Below the pieces are notes generated by a model. That model made no database searches. It had not been told where the DNA came from and saw only the letters and a list, made by a program, of their open reading frames with translations. From the NCBI GenBank assembly GCA_050301235.1, contig JBNKZD010000144.1:9785-73784 (forward strand): a stretch of 64,000 nt of DNA, read 5' to 3'. Of the stretch, positions 63,802 to 64,000 are shown one piece after another. The DNA is from JAFGIN01 sp050301235. GTDB lineage: Bacteria; Fibrobacterota; Chitinivibrionia; Chitinivibrionales; Chitinispirillaceae. Position 1 is the first letter of the stretch; each line of letters starts with the position of its first letter. The translations under genes and the position numbers were made by a program.

Positions 63802-63975
63802 TTTAACCGAAACTCGGCGATAGCTTGACGCGAATAACGCGCAATCTATTGCGCATAAAGGCTTTCAGACTTTTCGGTCTTATCACCAGTCGATAAAACC
63901 TTCAAAGTCTTCAAGTCTTTCTGCTGCAAAATCTTGCGGTTCTTCATCGTCACCTATCGCCGAGTTTAGGTTTAA
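63802..63975 (+). ncRNA. Structured repeat element, copy 2 (unidentified)
   Basis: The closing stem AAACTCGGCGATAG / CTATCGCCGAGTTT (63810-63823 with 63954-63967) is a perfect 14 bp, extended outward by AACC/GGTT. Conserved blocks match copy 1 (22353-22630): TTGACGCG, ATAACGCG, ATTGCGCATAAAGG, CTTTCTGC, CTTGCGGTTCT and CACCTA. A perfect hairpin GCGCAAT-CT-ATTGCGC replaces the longer hairpin of copy 1, and about 75 nt of copy 1 are absent. It begins 31 bases after the rtcB stop. Confidence 0.6.
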
Positions 63976-64000
63976 TTATTAAAAACGACTCAATTGTAGA

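Overview
This 64 kb window comes from a Gram-negative bacterium with a roughly 40-45% GC chromosome. It carries a TolC-type exporter, TonB-receptor remnants, many lipoproteins and predicted beta-barrels, an L-type lectin surface protein and an MCP. Genes are compact but separated by intergenic regions rich in short inverted repeats and gene remnants. The domain mix (Ig-like and FlgD-like surface proteins, tandem surface hydrolases, KaiC-like ATPases) would suit a Fibrobacterota/Chitinivibrionales-type organism, but that placement is an inference and no rRNA or ribosomal gene is present to settle it. There is no CRISPR array, no intact insertion sequence, no phage and no ordinary tRNA gene.

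Layout. 0-5.4 kb: the end of an alpha-2-macroglobulin, a small cupin, an M23 metallopeptidase-like lipoprotein, repeats, and a B12-binding radical SAM protein. 5.4-12.7 kb: PTS enzyme I-like protein, a KaiC-like ATPase/histidine kinase pair, glycogen synthase, a Nudix hydrolase and a BON protein. 12.9-20.4 kb: an MCP, a MerR/GyrI regulator with its own operator, and a three-gene operon of HEAT/coiled-coil protein, ParA ATPase and a second coiled-coil protein. 21-29 kb: a PilX-like pilin, a structured repeat element, a MalT-type LuxR regulator and the small operon it probably controls. 30-38 kb: a cobalamin uptake and salvage locus read leftwards from a B12 riboswitch. It runs from a decayed TonB receptor through a BtuG-like Ig/propeller lipoprotein, BtuF, BtuD, BtuC, a second BtuF-like protein without signal peptide and a DUF71 ATPase to a corrinoid adenosyltransferase. 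38-57 kb: MBL hydrolases, an EamA transporter, a frameshifted beta-barrel, a lectin protein, a duplicated alpha/beta hydrolase whose second copy has lost its catalytic Ser, a SPASM radical SAM enzyme, a MacB-like efflux system and an InlB-repeat protein.

58-64 kb is the most interesting part: an RNA-repair/Ro locus. RtcR (sigma-54 activator) is divergent from a canonical -24/-12 promoter that drives a tRNA-like RNA, the Ro/TROVE ring protein, a cluster of three Y-RNA-like genes and the RNA ligase RtcB. Two of the Y RNAs carry a complete but circularly permuted tRNA mimic (T arm, 3' acceptor strand, closing loop, 5' acceptor strand, D arm). The RNA upstream of Ro has the normal tRNA order, with about 150 nt in place of the anticodon arm. 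Finally, two divergent copies of an unidentified structured element (22.35-22.63 kb and 63.80-63.98 kb) show compensatory changes in their closing stem, which points to a conserved RNA or single-strand DNA fold.
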